NCBI RefSeq assembly: GCF_020991275.1
Contig: NZ_JAJLQY010000007.1
Location: 248,001-312,000, forward strand
DNA: 64,000 nt
Origin: Actinocorallia sp. API 0066
Lineage (GTDB): Bacteria; Actinomycetota; Actinomycetes; Streptosporangiales; Streptosporangiaceae
Direction: 5' to 3'
The notes below the pieces were generated by a model. The model was given only the letters and a program-made list of their open reading frames with translations. It was not told the DNA's origin and searched no databases. Positions 48,969 to 58,214 of this stretch are shown here, piece by piece (within the stretch, counting starts at the first letter, position 1; every line of letters begins with the position of its first letter). Both the position numbers and the translations under genes were made by a program.

Positions 48969-50258
48969 GTGACGGTGCTGGGGATTGTTGTGTTCTTTGT
49001 GCTGCTCATGGTGTCGATCGCGGTCCATGAGCTGGGGCACCTCGTGTTCGCCAAGCGGTTCGGAGTGCGCTGTCCGCAGTACATGGTCGGGTTCGGGCCG
49101 ACGCTGAAGGCGTGGCGGCGCGGCGAGACCGAGTACGGGATCAAGTGGATCCCCTTCGGGGGCTATGTCCGGATGATCGGGATGCTTCCGCCGCGCGTCG
49201 GCGACCCCGAGGGACGGCTGCGCCGGTCGTCAACGGGCAGGTTCGCGCAGCTCGTGGACGCGGCGCGGGAGAGCGCCCTGGAGGAGGTCGGGCCGGACGA
49301 CGAGGGCCGCGTCTACTACGCCAAGCCGTGGTGGCAGAAGGCGCTGATCTCGTTCGCCGGGCCGCTCATGAACTTCGCGCTCGCCCTCCTCTTCCTCGGG
49401 ATCGCGCTCATGGGCATCGGCGTGCGCGAGCCGTCCACCACGATCGGGACGGTCGCGCGGTGCGTCGTCCCGGCCGTCGAGACGGGCCGGCAGTGCCGCC
49501 CGGCCGACCCGCCGACCCCGGCCGCCGCGGCGGGCCTGCGCCCCGGCGACCGGGTCGACGCGTTCGACGGCGCGCCCGTCACGTCCTACCGGCAGTTCCA
49601 GGGGCTCGTCCGGGAGGCCGCGGGCCGTCCGGTGACGCTCACCGTGACCCGCGACGGCACGCCGCGCGCCCTCACCGCGACGCCGATCCCCGGCGAGGTG
49701 GCCGACCTCGCCGACCCGTCGAAGACCATCACCGCCGGGTTCCTCGGCATCACCCCGGTGCGGGTGTTCGTCCGCCAGGACGCCGGGTACGTGCTCGCCC
49801 AGTTCGGCAGGATGACCACGCTCACGCTCAGCGCGTTCGCCCACCTGCCGGAGAAGATGGTCGGCGTCTGGAAGGCCGCCTTCAACGACGCGAAGCGCGA
49901 GCCGGACAGCCCCGTCGGGATCGTCGGGGCGAGCCGGATCGGCGGCGAGGTGCTGGCCTCGCACGACGCGGCGCTCGGCAAGCTCGCCCTGTTCCTGGTG
50001 GTGCTCGGCTCGATCAACTTCGGCATCGCCGCGTTCAACATGATTCCGCTGCTGCCGCTGGACGGCGGCAACATCGCGGGCGCCCTGTGGGAGGGCGTAA
50101 AAAGGGGCTTCGCGGCGCTCACCGGGCGGCCCGCGCCCGCGCCCGTGGACGTGGCCAAGGCGCTGCCGCTCACCTATGTCGTCGGCGCCGTCATCCTCCT
50201 CATGGGTCTGCTGCTCGTCTACGCCGACCTGGTGAACCCGATCCGCCTCGGCGGCTAA
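48969..50258 (+). CDS. Site-2 protease of the M50/RseP family, second copy
   Basis: This 429-residue protein is a paralogue of the product at 44871-46193. It has HELGH (H20, E21, H24), [34 protein letters not shown], a PDZ domain ([15 protein letters not shown]) and [16 protein letters not shown]. The GTG start is close to conserved sequence. The gene converges with a DNA ligase frame that runs antisense across most of it. Confidence 0.92.
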   Translation: MTVLGIVVFFVLLMVSIAVHELGHLVFAKRFGVRCPQYMVGFGPTLKAWRRGETEYGIKWIPFGGYVRMIGMLPPRVGDPEGRLRRSSTGRFAQLVDAARESALEEVGPDDEGRVYYAKPWWQKALISFAGPLMNFALALLFLGIALMGIGVREPSTTIGTVARCVVPAVETGRQCRPADPPTPAAAAGLRPGDRVDAFDGAPVTSYRQFQGLVREAAGRPVTLTVTRDGTPRALTATPIPGEVADLADPSKTITAGFLGITPVRVFVRQDAGYVLAQFGRMTTLTLSAFAHLPEKMVGVWKAAFNDAKREPDSPVGIVGASRIGGEVLASHDAALGKLALFLVVLGSINFGIAAFNMIPLLPLDGGNIAGALWEGVKRGFAALTGRPAPAPVDVAKALPLTYVVGAVILLMGLLLVYADLVNPIRLGG

Positions 50259-51743
50259 GACACCCGCGAGCGCCCGGACGGTCTGGAAGGTGTCGGCCTC
50301 CGCCGCGCTCTTGTCGGCCCGGTAACGCAGCACCCGGGCGAACCGCAGGGCGAGCCCGCCCGGATACCGGGTACTGCGCTGCAGGCCGTCGAACGCCACC
50401 TCGACGACCTGGACGGGCTCGACCCGCACCACGTACCCGTCGTCGGCGACCTTGAGCGCGAGGAACCGCTCGGTCTGCCACTCCAGCAGGGCGTCCGTGA
50501 GCCCCTTGAACGTCTTGCCGAGCATGACGAACTCGCCGGACTCGGCGTCCCGCGCGCCCAAATGCAGGTTCGACAGCTTGCCCGTGCGTCTGCCGTGCCC
50601 CCACTCCACGGCCAGCACCACGAGATCCAGGGTGTGCCGCGGCTTCACCTTCACCCAGCCCGCGCCGCGCCGCCCCGCCGCGTAGGGCGCGGTGAGCGAC
50701 TTGAGCACCACACCCTCGTGGCCGCGCCCGACGGCCTCGGCGAAGAACGCGTTCGCCTCGTCGGCCGACGCGGTGACGAGGCGCGGCATCCGCTCCGCCT
50801 CCGGTACCGCCGCCGCCAGGGCCTCGTGCCGGACCGAGGCGGGCTCGTCCAGCAGATCCGCGCCGTCCAGGTGCAGCACGTCGAAGAAGAACGGCCGGAG
50901 CGCCCCGGCCGCGGTGTTCGACGCCGTCACCTGGAAGGACTCGGGGCTGCCGTCCGGGCGCAGCGCGATCACCTCCGAATCCAGCACCGCCGCGCCGAGC
51001 CCGAGCCCCCGGACCGCCTCGACGACCTCCGGGACGCGCGCCGTGACGTCGTCCAGGGTGCGGGTGAAGACCCTCACGTCCTCCCCGGCGACGTGGACCT
51101 GGGCGCGGATGCCGTCCATCTTCCATTCGACGCCCATCTCGCCGCTCAGCCCCTCGGCGACGTCGGGCGCGGAGGCGGCCAGCATCGGACGGACCGGGCG
51201 GCCCACCTCCAGGGTGAAGCCGGACAGCGCGGCCACACCCCCCTCCAGCGCGGCGGTGGCGACCGGGCCGAGCGCGCCGCGCAGCATCACCGCGCGCCGC
51301 ACCGCCGCCACCGGCACCTCGGCGGCCTTCGCCACCGCGTCCACCATCACCCCGCCCAGCGCGCCCTGCCGCAGCTCACCGGCCAGCAGGTGGACGAGGA
51401 AGCGCTGTTCCTCACCCGTCGCCCTGCCGAACACCCCGTTCAGCAGCTCGCGCCGGGCCGCCTGTGAGCCCGGCCCGGTGGCGTCCCTGATCGCGGTGAA
51501 CGCGGCGTCCACCTCGCCGACCGTCAGCGACGGCTCGGCGGCGGGCGGCGGTGTCTCGCGCAGCGCCGCGTAGCCCACGCCGATCTGCCGCTGCGGCAGC
51601 TCGCCGGCCAGCCAGTGCACCACGACGGGCGCCCGCGCGGGCCCGGCCCGGCGCAGCGCCCGCGCGATCAGCGCGGTCTTCTCGCCGCGCGCCGACGTCT
51701 CGGCCACCGCGCGCCAGGTGACCGCCAGTTCACTCAACAGCAC
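49230..51743 (-). CDS. ATP-dependent DNA ligase with a long run-on reading frame
   Basis: The conserved ligase occupies about residues 1-498 (51743 down to about 50255): an N-terminal DNA-binding domain, the nucleotidyl-lysine motif [39 protein letters not shown] and AGWVKVKP. An OB-fold part with [10 protein letters not shown] follows. It resembles the LigB-type enzymes of actinobacteria. The usual C-terminus ([18 protein letters not shown]) is not followed by a stop; the frame continues for about 340 residues antisense to the protease gene. The run-on part is probably not an evolved domain. Confidence 0.85.
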   Translation of the reverse strand: MLLSELAVTWRAVAETSARGEKTALIARALRRAGPARAPVVVHWLAGELPQRQIGVGYAALRETPPPAAEPSLTVGEVDAAFTAIRDATGPGSQAARRELLNGVFGRATGEEQRFLVHLLAGELRQGALGGVMVDAVAKAAEVPVAAVRRAVMLRGALGPVATAALEGGVAALSGFTLEVGRPVRPMLAASAPDVAEGLSGEMGVEWKMDGIRAQVHVAGEDVRVFTRTLDDVTARVPEVVEAVRGLGLGAAVLDSEVIALRPDGSPESFQVTASNTAAGALRPFFFDVLHLDGADLLDEPASVRHEALAAAVPEAERMPRLVTASADEANAFFAEAVGRGHEGVVLKSLTAPYAAGRRGAGWVKVKPRHTLDLVVLAVEWGHGRRTGKLSNLHLGARDAESGEFVMLGKTFKGLTDALLEWQTERFLALKVADDGYVVRVEPVQVVEVAFDGLQRSTRYPGGLALRFARVLRYRADKSAAEADTFQTVRALAGVLAAEADRVHQVGVDEQQTHEEDDGADDIGERQRLGHVHGRGRGPPGERREAPFYALPQGARDVAAVQRQQRNHVERGDAEVDRAEHHQEQGELAERRVVRGQHLAADPARPDDPDGAVRLALRVVEGGLPDADHLLRQVGERAERERGHPAELGEHVPGVLADEHPHRGDAEEPGGDGLRRVGEVGHLAGDRRRGEGARRAVAGHGERHRTARGLPDEPLELPVGRDGRAVERVDPVAGAQARRGGRGRRVGRAALPARLDGRDDAPRDRPDRGGRLAHADAHERDPEEEEGEREVHERPGERDQRLLPPRLGVVDAALVVRPDLLQGALPRRVHELREPAR

Positions 51744-51853
51744 ACCGACATCATTCCCCGTGCCACCGACAGAATCCGGAACCGGCGACCCGGCAGGGGG
51801 TGATATCTGCCCCGGATACTGACAGACGCCCGCGAGGTCCGTACTTTCGGAAC

Positions 51854-52675
51854 GTGCGCGCAGATTTCGACAGGGTCTACTCCCCGCCCGAACCGCCCTC
51901 GTCCCGGCGGATCCCGGGCCCCCGCGGCTGGCGCCTCGTCCTCGGCGTCCTGATCGTCACCGCCGCCGCCCTCTTCTTCGTCCTCCCGCTCGTGTGGGAC
52001 GAGCCGGACCGCGAGCTCGCGGGCCCGGCGACCACCACGGTCTCGCCGTCCGGCGAGCCGTCGGCGCAGGCCCCGGTCCCGTCGGCGCCGCCCTCCGGGC
52101 CGGCGGACCCGCCGACGCGGACCGATCCGCCCTCGCCCGCCCCGACGCAGGGGCCGCCCGCGTCGTCGGGAGGCGGGATCATCGAGGCGCTGCCGAAGAA
52201 GGTCTGCGAGAGCGTGCCCAAGGCCGTGTTCCTCAAGTACGTCCCCGAGGGCGGCCAGGACGCGCACGGCGGCACGACCGCCGGGTCGTGCGGCTACACC
52301 GGGCCGGACAAGAAGGCGTTCCGCTACCTGCGGCTGGAGACGCGGCTGGGCAACATCGCGGGCGACGCGGACCCGCTCGGCGTCACCAAGTGGGCCTTCG
52401 GCGAGGACTACAAGCGGGAGAGCGAGGACAAGATCACCAGGACGCTGGTGCTGGAGCGGGTGCCGAACCTCGGCGAGGAGGCGTTCCAGCGGGTCTTCAC
52501 GGACAAGGGCAGCGCCGCGAAGACGACGACGGCACGGGTGGAGGTGCGGGTACAGAACGTGATCATCACCGTCACCTACAGCCGGGCGTACCGGGCCAAG
52601 GCGGAGGATGAGCAGGGGGCTTGCCTGGAGGGGGCGCTGGCGGTGGCGCGGGAGGCGTTGAAACTGTACGGCTGA
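51854..52675 (+). CDS. Membrane-anchored hypothetical protein with Pro/Ser-rich linker and DUF3558-like extracellular domain
   Basis: The protein of about 273 residues has a basic cytoplasmic head, one membrane helix ([21 protein letters not shown]) and a Pro/Ser-rich spacer. Its external domain has three cysteines ([25 protein letters not shown]) and repeated beta segments, somewhat like DUF3558 lipoproteins. GTG 51854 was chosen because the frame from GTG 51800 adds an unremarkable leader; either is possible. The function is not recognised. Confidence 0.65.
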   Translation: MRADFDRVYSPPEPPSSRRIPGPRGWRLVLGVLIVTAAALFFVLPLVWDEPDRELAGPATTTVSPSGEPSAQAPVPSAPPSGPADPPTRTDPPSPAPTQGPPASSGGGIIEALPKKVCESVPKAVFLKYVPEGGQDAHGGTTAGSCGYTGPDKKAFRYLRLETRLGNIAGDADPLGVTKWAFGEDYKRESEDKITRTLVLERVPNLGEEAFQRVFTDKGSAAKTTTARVEVRVQNVIITVTYSRAYRAKAEDEQGACLEGALAVAREALKLYG

Positions 52676-52884
52676 GGGGAATTTGACTCCTTGCGGGGAT
52701 GACTACTTCCGGGTACGAGATTATTTGTCGCACGTCACGGATTCTGTACGCCGTCCCGGCTTTCCGCTTCTACTGTTATGCCTGGTATTACGGGCCAGGG
52801 GGCTTTGGCCACGTTATGCACTGGTTTAGCTACACAAGTTGCTGGTTAGTACGTGATGACCAGCTGTAAGAGGAGGCGAAGGAC

Positions 52885-52920
52885 ATGGCCGCCAATGGCG
52901 CCGGAGTGTCCTGGGCATAG
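52885..52920 (+). CDS. Candidate 11-residue peptide MAANGAGVSWA
   Basis: ATG 52885 is preceded by AAGAGGAGGCGAAGGAC, a near-ideal Shine-Dalgarno, and the frame ends at TAG 52920. A terminator hairpin begins 20 bases later. The good ribosome site followed by such a short frame suggests a translated micropeptide or leader rather than a chance ATG. No function can be assigned. Confidence 0.45.
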   Translation: MAANGAGVSWA

Positions 52921-52940
52921 GCCAGGTACGCGCGAGAAGA

Positions 52941-52968
52941 CGGCCGGTTCCCCCCGGGGAGCCGGCCG
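52941..52968 (+). terminator. GC-rich hairpin after the small ORF, probable terminator
   Basis: CGGCCGGTTCCCC pairs with GGGGAGCCGGCCG with one G-T pair and a minimal loop. CATCCTTCT follows. It could end the short transcript and shield it from the convergent dehydrogenase gene. Confidence 0.6.
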
Positions 52969-53016
52969 CATCCTTCTAACGCGAGAATTCTCTCGATAAC
53001 CGACCGGCTTCGGCCG

Positions 53017-54198
53017 TCACGCCGGAACGAGTTTCTGCAAGGTTCCGTTCAGGCTGAGGACATAAAGCTCACCGGCCCCGTCGACACCCAGCGCCGACAC
53101 ACTGTTGACATTCCGCAGCAGCGTGACCGGAGCACCGCCGCCACGCGTGAACGCCTTGATCCAGCCCGCGCAGAAATCGGCGAACACGTACCTGCCCGCC
53201 AGGCCCGGCACCGCCGAACCCCGGTAGACGTGGCCGCCGATGACCGAACACTGGCCGTTCTCGCGGAGCGGGTACTCGTGCACCGGGTTCACCCCGACCG
53301 GCTTGTCCGAGCGGAACGGGTGCGACCCTTCGCGCGCGCTCCAACCGTAGTTCTCGCCGCCCCGGGAATCACCGGGCTGGAAATTGACCTCCTCCCATTT
53401 GTCCTGGCCGACGTCGCCGATCCACAGGTCGCCGGTCTCGGCGTCGAAGGAGAATCGCCAGGGATTGCGCAGGCCGTACGCCCAGATCTCCGGCTTGGCG
53501 CCCGCCTCGCCGACGAACGGGTTGTCCTTCGGGACGGTGTAGGGCTTCCCGCCCGACGCCTTCGGGTCGATGCGCAGGATCTTGCCGAGCCACGTCCCGA
53601 GGTCCTGGCCCGCCCGGTCCGGGTCGCCCGCGCCGCCGCCGTCACCGAGGCCCAGGTAGAGGTGGCCGTCGGGGCCGAAGGCGAGCTGGCCGCCGTTGTG
53701 GTTGCTCCGCGGATGCGCCTGACGCAGCACCTCACGGCGTCCGGAGGCGTCGACCGAGCCTTCGGCGGTGACGGGGTACTCGGCCAGGATGATCGTGCCG
53801 TCCTTGGCCGTGTGGTACAGGTACAGGCGCTTCCCGTCGGGGGAGAAGGCGATGCCCAGGAGGCCGCGCTCTCCCCCCGATCCGGTCAGGGCGGTGACGT
53901 CCAGGACGTCATCGGTCTGCCCGCCCTTCACGGACTTGACCTTGCCCTCCTGCTCGATGACGTACAGGGCGTCGTCACCCTTGCGGACCGCCATCCCGAC
54001 CGGCTGGGCCAGCTCGGCGACGTCCGCCAGCTTCACCTTGCCGAGCCTGGCCGCGGGCTTGGAGCCGGACGGGGAGGGCTCTGCCGACGGGGCCGGGGCC
54101 GCAGGGGTCGGGTCGGCGGCCGAGGGGGAGGTGTCCGCCGCGCATCCGGCGGCGAACACGACGGTCAGGGCGGAGGAGAACCAGATCCGAACACGCAT
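53017..54198 (-). CDS. PQQ-dependent sugar dehydrogenase-like lipoprotein (glucose/sorbosone dehydrogenase)
   Basis: The 393-residue protein has a lipoprotein signal with lipobox VFAAGC, a Pro/Ser-rich linker, and the beta-propeller features of soluble PQQ aldose dehydrogenases. The features include QPVGMAVRKGDDALYVIEQ, ERGLLGIAFSPDGKRLYLYH, RSNHNGGQLAFGPDGHLYLG, YGLRNPWRFSFDAETGDLWI and GENYGW. It probably oxidises sugars at the outer membrane face. It is 19 bases downstream of the FG-GAP gene and could be the last gene of the kinase operon. Confidence 0.9.
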   Translation of the reverse strand: MRVRIWFSSALTVVFAAGCAADTSPSAADPTPAAPAPSAEPSPSGSKPAARLGKVKLADVAELAQPVGMAVRKGDDALYVIEQEGKVKSVKGGQTDDVLDVTALTGSGGERGLLGIAFSPDGKRLYLYHTAKDGTIILAEYPVTAEGSVDASGRREVLRQAHPRSNHNGGQLAFGPDGHLYLGLGDGGGAGDPDRAGQDLGTWLGKILRIDPKASGGKPYTVPKDNPFVGEAGAKPEIWAYGLRNPWRFSFDAETGDLWIGDVGQDKWEEVNFQPGDSRGGENYGWSAREGSHPFRSDKPVGVNPVHEYPLRENGQCSVIGGHVYRGSAVPGLAGRYVFADFCAGWIKAFTRGGGAPVTLLRNVNSVSALGVDGAGELYVLSLNGTLQKLVPA

Positions 54199-54217
54199 GC
54201 CCCCATCGTCCCTCCCG

Positions 54218-55645
54218 TCACGGGGTGGCCGCCAGCCCGGCGCCGAAGTCGCCCTGGTCGGCGGCGCCCTCGGGGAGGATCTCGATCGGCGTGCTCCCGT
54301 CCAGCGGCTTGAGGATGACCGATCCGCCCGGATTCTCCTGGTCGTCGGGCACGCCGATCACCAGCGCGCCGGGGACGAACCCGACGGACCACCCGAACCT
54401 GTCGTACGGTCCGGCGTCGCCCGGCATGTCCGAGTTGAGGGCGTCGACGAGGATCGCGTCGTTCCGGTCGGCGACCGACACGAGGTGGACCCACCCGTTG
54501 TCCGGCCGGGACTGCTCCGCCTCGTCGAACGGCACACCGACCGCCACCTTGACGCCGTCCTCCGCGGTCAGCGCGACCGACCAGCCGTACTGGTCCTCGG
54601 CCTCCTCGTAGGGGACGCCGTCCGTGCGCTGCCGTACCGGGTCGAGCGGGGTGAGGCCGTCTCCCGTCGATCGAAGCAGGGCGACGATCCCCGCGCGGCG
54701 CTTGGATCCGGCGTCCTGGCCGGGGACTCCTGCGGCGACGTAAGAGGAGTCGCCGTCCTCCACGTAAGCCAGGCTCCAGCCGATACGGCCGCCCTCGGTG
54801 GCGGAGCCGATCCCGAGGTTGCCGTAGTGCCAGTGCTGGCCCTTGCCGTCGCCCGGCGCCGTCACGTCCTCGACCACGCTGAACGACCCGGCGTCCACGG
54901 CCTGGCCCGCGACGTCCTCGCCCGGCTCGCTGACGAGGAGGTCCGGCGCGTCCCGGTCGCCCATGACCGCGCCCAGCGCGACCGCCCAGCCGAACAGGTC
55001 GCCCGCCTCCGCGACGCCCTCGGCCTGCGGATCGTCCTGGGTGAGCAGCCGGTGCCGGGGCGCGGCGTCCTCGTCCTCACAGAAGTACAGGTGGACGGCG
55101 CCCGCCGACTTCAGCCCCTTGACCGTCTCGTGCGGCGTGCCGACGGCGATCGTGGCCGGGTGCGCGCCGTGCGCCGCCCTGGCCGCGACCGAGAAGCCGA
55201 ACGTGCGGGGCGCGTCGCCCTCGGGCGTGAGGACGCGCTGGCGCTTGAGGCCCTCGGGCGAGCCGAGGAAGATCTCCGCGCTGCCCCTGCCGCCCGCCGC
55301 CCACGGCGCGCCGACCACGAGGTCGAGGCAGGCGTCGCCGTTGACGTCGGCGACCGCGACCGAGTAGCCGAAACCCGCGCCCGCCTCCGGGTCCTCCGCA
55401 GTGAGATGGACCCGCTTACGTTCCTTCAGGTCGCCGTCGCCGAAGATGACCGTGACCTGGCCCGCGCCCACCTTGTCACCGAGGTTCGCGCCGGGGTCGC
55501 CGAGCACGAGGTCGGGGTTGCCGTCGCCGTCGAAGTCGGCCCGCGCGGTGCTGTCGCACCCGGCCGCCTGCGCGCCCACACGCGGCAGCGTGAACGCCGT
55601 CGCGACGAGGGCCGCGCCGGTGACGGCAGCGATGATCCGCTTCAC
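54218..55645 (-). CDS. Secreted FG-GAP (VCBS/integrin-alpha-like) beta-propeller protein
   Basis: The 475-residue protein has a signal peptide (IIAAVTGAALVATAFTLP) and about seven FG-GAP repeats, with ADFDGDGNPDLVLGDP, VADVNGDACLDLVVGAPWA and repeated FGWSVAL or FGYSVAV elements. Calcium-binding DxDGDGxxD loops occur in the first repeats. It probably forms an extracellular propeller. The ATG overlaps the kinase stop by four bases, so it may supply an external module functionally tied to the kinase. Confidence 0.88.
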   Translation of the reverse strand: MKRIIAAVTGAALVATAFTLPRVGAQAAGCDSTARADFDGDGNPDLVLGDPGANLGDKVGAGQVTVIFGDGDLKERKRVHLTAEDPEAGAGFGYSVAVADVNGDACLDLVVGAPWAAGGRGSAEIFLGSPEGLKRQRVLTPEGDAPRTFGFSVAARAAHGAHPATIAVGTPHETVKGLKSAGAVHLYFCEDEDAAPRHRLLTQDDPQAEGVAEAGDLFGWAVALGAVMGDRDAPDLLVSEPGEDVAGQAVDAGSFSVVEDVTAPGDGKGQHWHYGNLGIGSATEGGRIGWSLAYVEDGDSSYVAAGVPGQDAGSKRRAGIVALLRSTGDGLTPLDPVRQRTDGVPYEEAEDQYGWSVALTAEDGVKVAVGVPFDEAEQSRPDNGWVHLVSVADRNDAILVDALNSDMPGDAGPYDRFGWSVGFVPGALVIGVPDDQENPGGSVILKPLDGSTPIEILPEGAADQGDFGAGLAATP

Positions 55646-57543
55646 AGCGGCACCTCCACACCTTGGGAGTCGTTGGCTCCGTACACGCGGACGGACTTCA
55701 AGGCGGCGTCCTCAGGGACGTCGAACAGGAGCATCCCGGAGATGAGCCCACCCGCCGGTACTCTGGGCGCGTTGTTCAGGAACCCGTTCGGATACTCGGT
55801 GACCTTGATCTCGGTGCCGTCGTCGGTGACCAGCACCTGCCGGTTCAGCGGGATGCGCGGGGACTCGGCGGTGAGCGACGGGTTGTACGCGGTGAGCGGG
55901 ATGAGGCAGAAACGGTTGTTCGCCGTCTTCGTCTGGTATTCGGTGCCGCCGCAGCGCGGCAACCCGACCGCGAGCCGCACCCCCGCGTCGTCCCGGGCCT
56001 GGCCGACGCCCGTCTCGCCGGACAGTTGCACCCGCTTGTACCCCTGCGCTTCCAGGGGGTTCGCCGCCGCCGACCCGCCGCTCGCGCTGTCCTTGCTCCG
56101 GTCGCTCAGCCCGTACCAGACGCCGCCCGCCAGGAGCACCGTCGCGGCGACGGTGCCCGCCGTGAGCAGCGTCGGGTTCCGCCGCCACCGCCCGGCGGCG
56201 CCCGGCCCGGACGGCGCCGTGGCCGGTCCCGGCCCCGGCGGCGGCGTCACCGGCCCGTGCCCCTGCCCGTGCACCGCGTCCCACGTGTCGTGCCCGCCGC
56301 CGCCCGGCCAGGCCGCGTGCGCGCCGACGTGCCCCGCGCCGCCCGCCGGAACCGTGCCCGCCTCCGGCCCCGCGTAGGGCTGCCCGTAACCGCCCTGCCC
56401 CGGACCTCCGGCCGCGTCGGGACGCGCGTAACCACCCTGCGCGTGCGCCGCCCCCGGCTGCCCGGAGCCCGGGCCCGCGTAGGGCCCCTGCGCGCCCTGG
56501 GCGTACCCGGCCCCCGGTCCGGTGCCCGCTTCCGGGCCCGCGTAAGGCGGCTGCGCGTGCGCCGCCCCCGGTTGTCCGGAGACGCCCTGTGCCGCGCCGG
56601 GGCCCGCGTAAGGCGGCTGTGCGCCCTGCTGGCCGTAGCCGGGGGCGGGGCCCGCGTGCCAGGTCTCCTCGACGAGGCGGGTCGCCTGGGCGGGGAGGTT
56701 GGGGGAGGCGTCGGTGGCGCCGATGAGGGAGAGGAGGAGTTGTTGGGCGGTGGGGCGGGCGACCGGGTCCTTGGCCATGGCGGCGTGGACGAGGCCGAGC
56801 AGGGTGTCCGGGACGCCGTCCAGGTCGGGTTCGCCGTGCAGGATGCGCGAGGCGAGCGCGATGGGCGCGCCGGTGCCGTACGGGTGCCGGGCGAGCGCGG
56901 CGAACGCGACGAGGCAGCCCCACGTGTAGATGTCGACGGCGGTCGTGGCGCGGTCGGCGAGCAACTGCTCGGGGGCGATCCATCCGGGGCTGCCGATGAG
57001 CTGGCCCGTCCGGGTGACGCCCGTCGTCGCGTCGAGCGCGCGCGCGATGCCGAAGTCGATGACGCGCGGCCCCGACACCGAGAGGATCACGTTCGACGGC
57101 TTCAGGTCGCGGTGCACGAGGCCCGCCCCGTGGATCGCGGTGAGCGCCGCCGCGACGCCGACGGCGAAGCCCTGGAGGGTGCCCTCGGTCAGCGCCCCGT
57201 GCCGGAGCACGTGCGCCTGGAGCGTCGGCCCTTCGATGAACTCGGTGACGAGGTAGGGGTGCCCTTCGTCCACGCCGTGGTCGAGCATCGCCGCGGTGCA
57301 GAAGGAGGCGACCCGCTGCCCTGCGGCGACCTCCTGCGCGAACCGGGTGCGGAAGCCGGGGTCGGCGGACAGGTCGTCGCGGATCACCTTGATGGCGACC
57401 AGGCCGCGCGGACCCCTGCCGAGGTACACGGCGCCCATTCCGCCCTGGCCGAGTTTGCCGAGCACGGTGTGCGCCCCGATGGCTCGGGGGTCGTGCGGGC
57501 CGAGCGGTGTCGCGCCGCCCGGTAGTGCCTGATCTGTGGCCAC
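55642..57543 (-). CDS. Transmembrane Ser/Thr protein kinase (PknB type) with Gly/Pro-rich juxtamembrane region
   Basis: The 633-residue protein has a kinase domain (about residues 24-285) with GQGGMGAVYLG, the ATP-binding lysine in VAIKVIRDD, HRDLKPSNVIL, IDFGIARA and APEQLL. It then has a long Gly/Pro/Tyr-rich tract with repeated PPYAGP and AAHAQ units (about 320-460), a membrane helix (LLTAGTVAATVLLAGGVWYGL) and an extracellular domain with two cysteines. The GTG start is used. It should signal from the cell surface to intracellular targets. Confidence 0.93.
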   Translation of the reverse strand: MATDQALPGGATPLGPHDPRAIGAHTVLGKLGQGGMGAVYLGRGPRGLVAIKVIRDDLSADPGFRTRFAQEVAAGQRVASFCTAAMLDHGVDEGHPYLVTEFIEGPTLQAHVLRHGALTEGTLQGFAVGVAAALTAIHGAGLVHRDLKPSNVILSVSGPRVIDFGIARALDATTGVTRTGQLIGSPGWIAPEQLLADRATTAVDIYTWGCLVAFAALARHPYGTGAPIALASRILHGEPDLDGVPDTLLGLVHAAMAKDPVARPTAQQLLLSLIGATDASPNLPAQATRLVEETWHAGPAPGYGQQGAQPPYAGPGAAQGVSGQPGAAHAQPPYAGPEAGTGPGAGYAQGAQGPYAGPGSGQPGAAHAQGGYARPDAAGGPGQGGYGQPYAGPEAGTVPAGGAGHVGAHAAWPGGGGHDTWDAVHGQGHGPVTPPPGPGPATAPSGPGAAGRWRRNPTLLTAGTVAATVLLAGGVWYGLSDRSKDSASGGSAAANPLEAQGYKRVQLSGETGVGQARDDAGVRLAVGLPRCGGTEYQTKTANNRFCLIPLTAYNPSLTAESPRIPLNRQVLVTDDGTEIKVTEYPNGFLNNAPRVPAGGLISGMLLFDVPEDAALKSVRVYGANDSQGVEVPL

Positions 57544-57590
57544 AGCCCCAACCTAGTGATACCGGATAACCGTTCGATGTCGTAAGTTTG

Positions 57591-58214
57591 ATGGCCGTGC
57601 CCCACTCTGAGTTCGCCAGCCGCGTCGTCTGGGCGCGCACCTCCGACGCGGAAGCCGACGACCTGTCTTTGCTCGACGCGGTGGAGCGCGAGAGGCGCGC
57701 GCGCTACCTGCGGGAGGACGACAAGCGCAGGTTCACCCTCGGCGTGATCCTCACCAAGCGGGAGCTGTCGGCCCGTACCGGACGGCCCCCCGCGGAGATC
57801 TCCCTGGACCGGACGTGTCCCGGCTGCGGCGCCCAGCACGGACGCCCGCTGTTCCCCGGCTGGCACCTGTCGGTGAGCCACTCGGGCGGCCTCGTCGGCC
57901 TGGCCGTCGCGGACGTGCCGGTCGGCCTGGACGTCGAGGAGCGCGGCCGCTCGCTGGACGAGATCGCCGACTCGGTGCTCGCGGGCGAGCCGCCGGGCGA
58001 CCTGCACGTCTACTGGACGCGCAAGGAGGCGCTGCTGAAGGCCACCGGAGACGGCCTGCGCGTCCCGATGACGGCCGTGCGCGTCTCGGCGGCGTCCGCC
58101 CCGGCGGCCCTGCTGGCGTGGCGGGGACGCGCCGACCTGCCCGCCAGGACGGTCCTGCGGGATCTGGATCCGGCGCCGGGCTACGCGGGCGCGCTGGCGT
58201 TCATCAGGCCGTGA
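57591..58214 (+). CDS. 4'-phosphopantetheinyl transferase superfamily protein
   Basis: It attaches the phosphopantetheine arm to acyl or peptidyl carrier proteins. The 207-residue protein has WHLSVSHSGGLVGLAV, the metal-binding VGLDVEERG, and the catalytic YWTRKEALLKATGDGL. No carrier-protein or PKS/NRPS gene is in the window. ATG 57591 is preferred over the overlapping TTG. It converges with a TetR gene with an 11-base overlap. Confidence 0.9.
   Translation: MAVPHSEFASRVVWARTSDAEADDLSLLDAVERERRARYLREDDKRRFTLGVILTKRELSARTGRPPAEISLDRTCPGCGAQHGRPLFPGWHLSVSHSGGLVGLAVADVPVGLDVEERGRSLDEIADSVLAGEPPGDLHVYWTRKEALLKATGDGLRVPMTAVRVSAASAPAALLAWRGRADLPARTVLRDLDPAPGYAGALAFIRP

Larger units (their letters stand above)
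52676..53016 (+). other. 341-base AT-richer intergenic region with small ORFs and a terminator
   Basis: No long gene lies here. The region is less GC-rich than its surroundings. It contains two chance-sized frames (52778-52849 and 52816-52869, both with rare TTA codons), an 11-codon frame with a strong Shine-Dalgarno at 52885, and a terminator hairpin after it. The layout suggests a short independent transcript. Confidence 0.55.
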
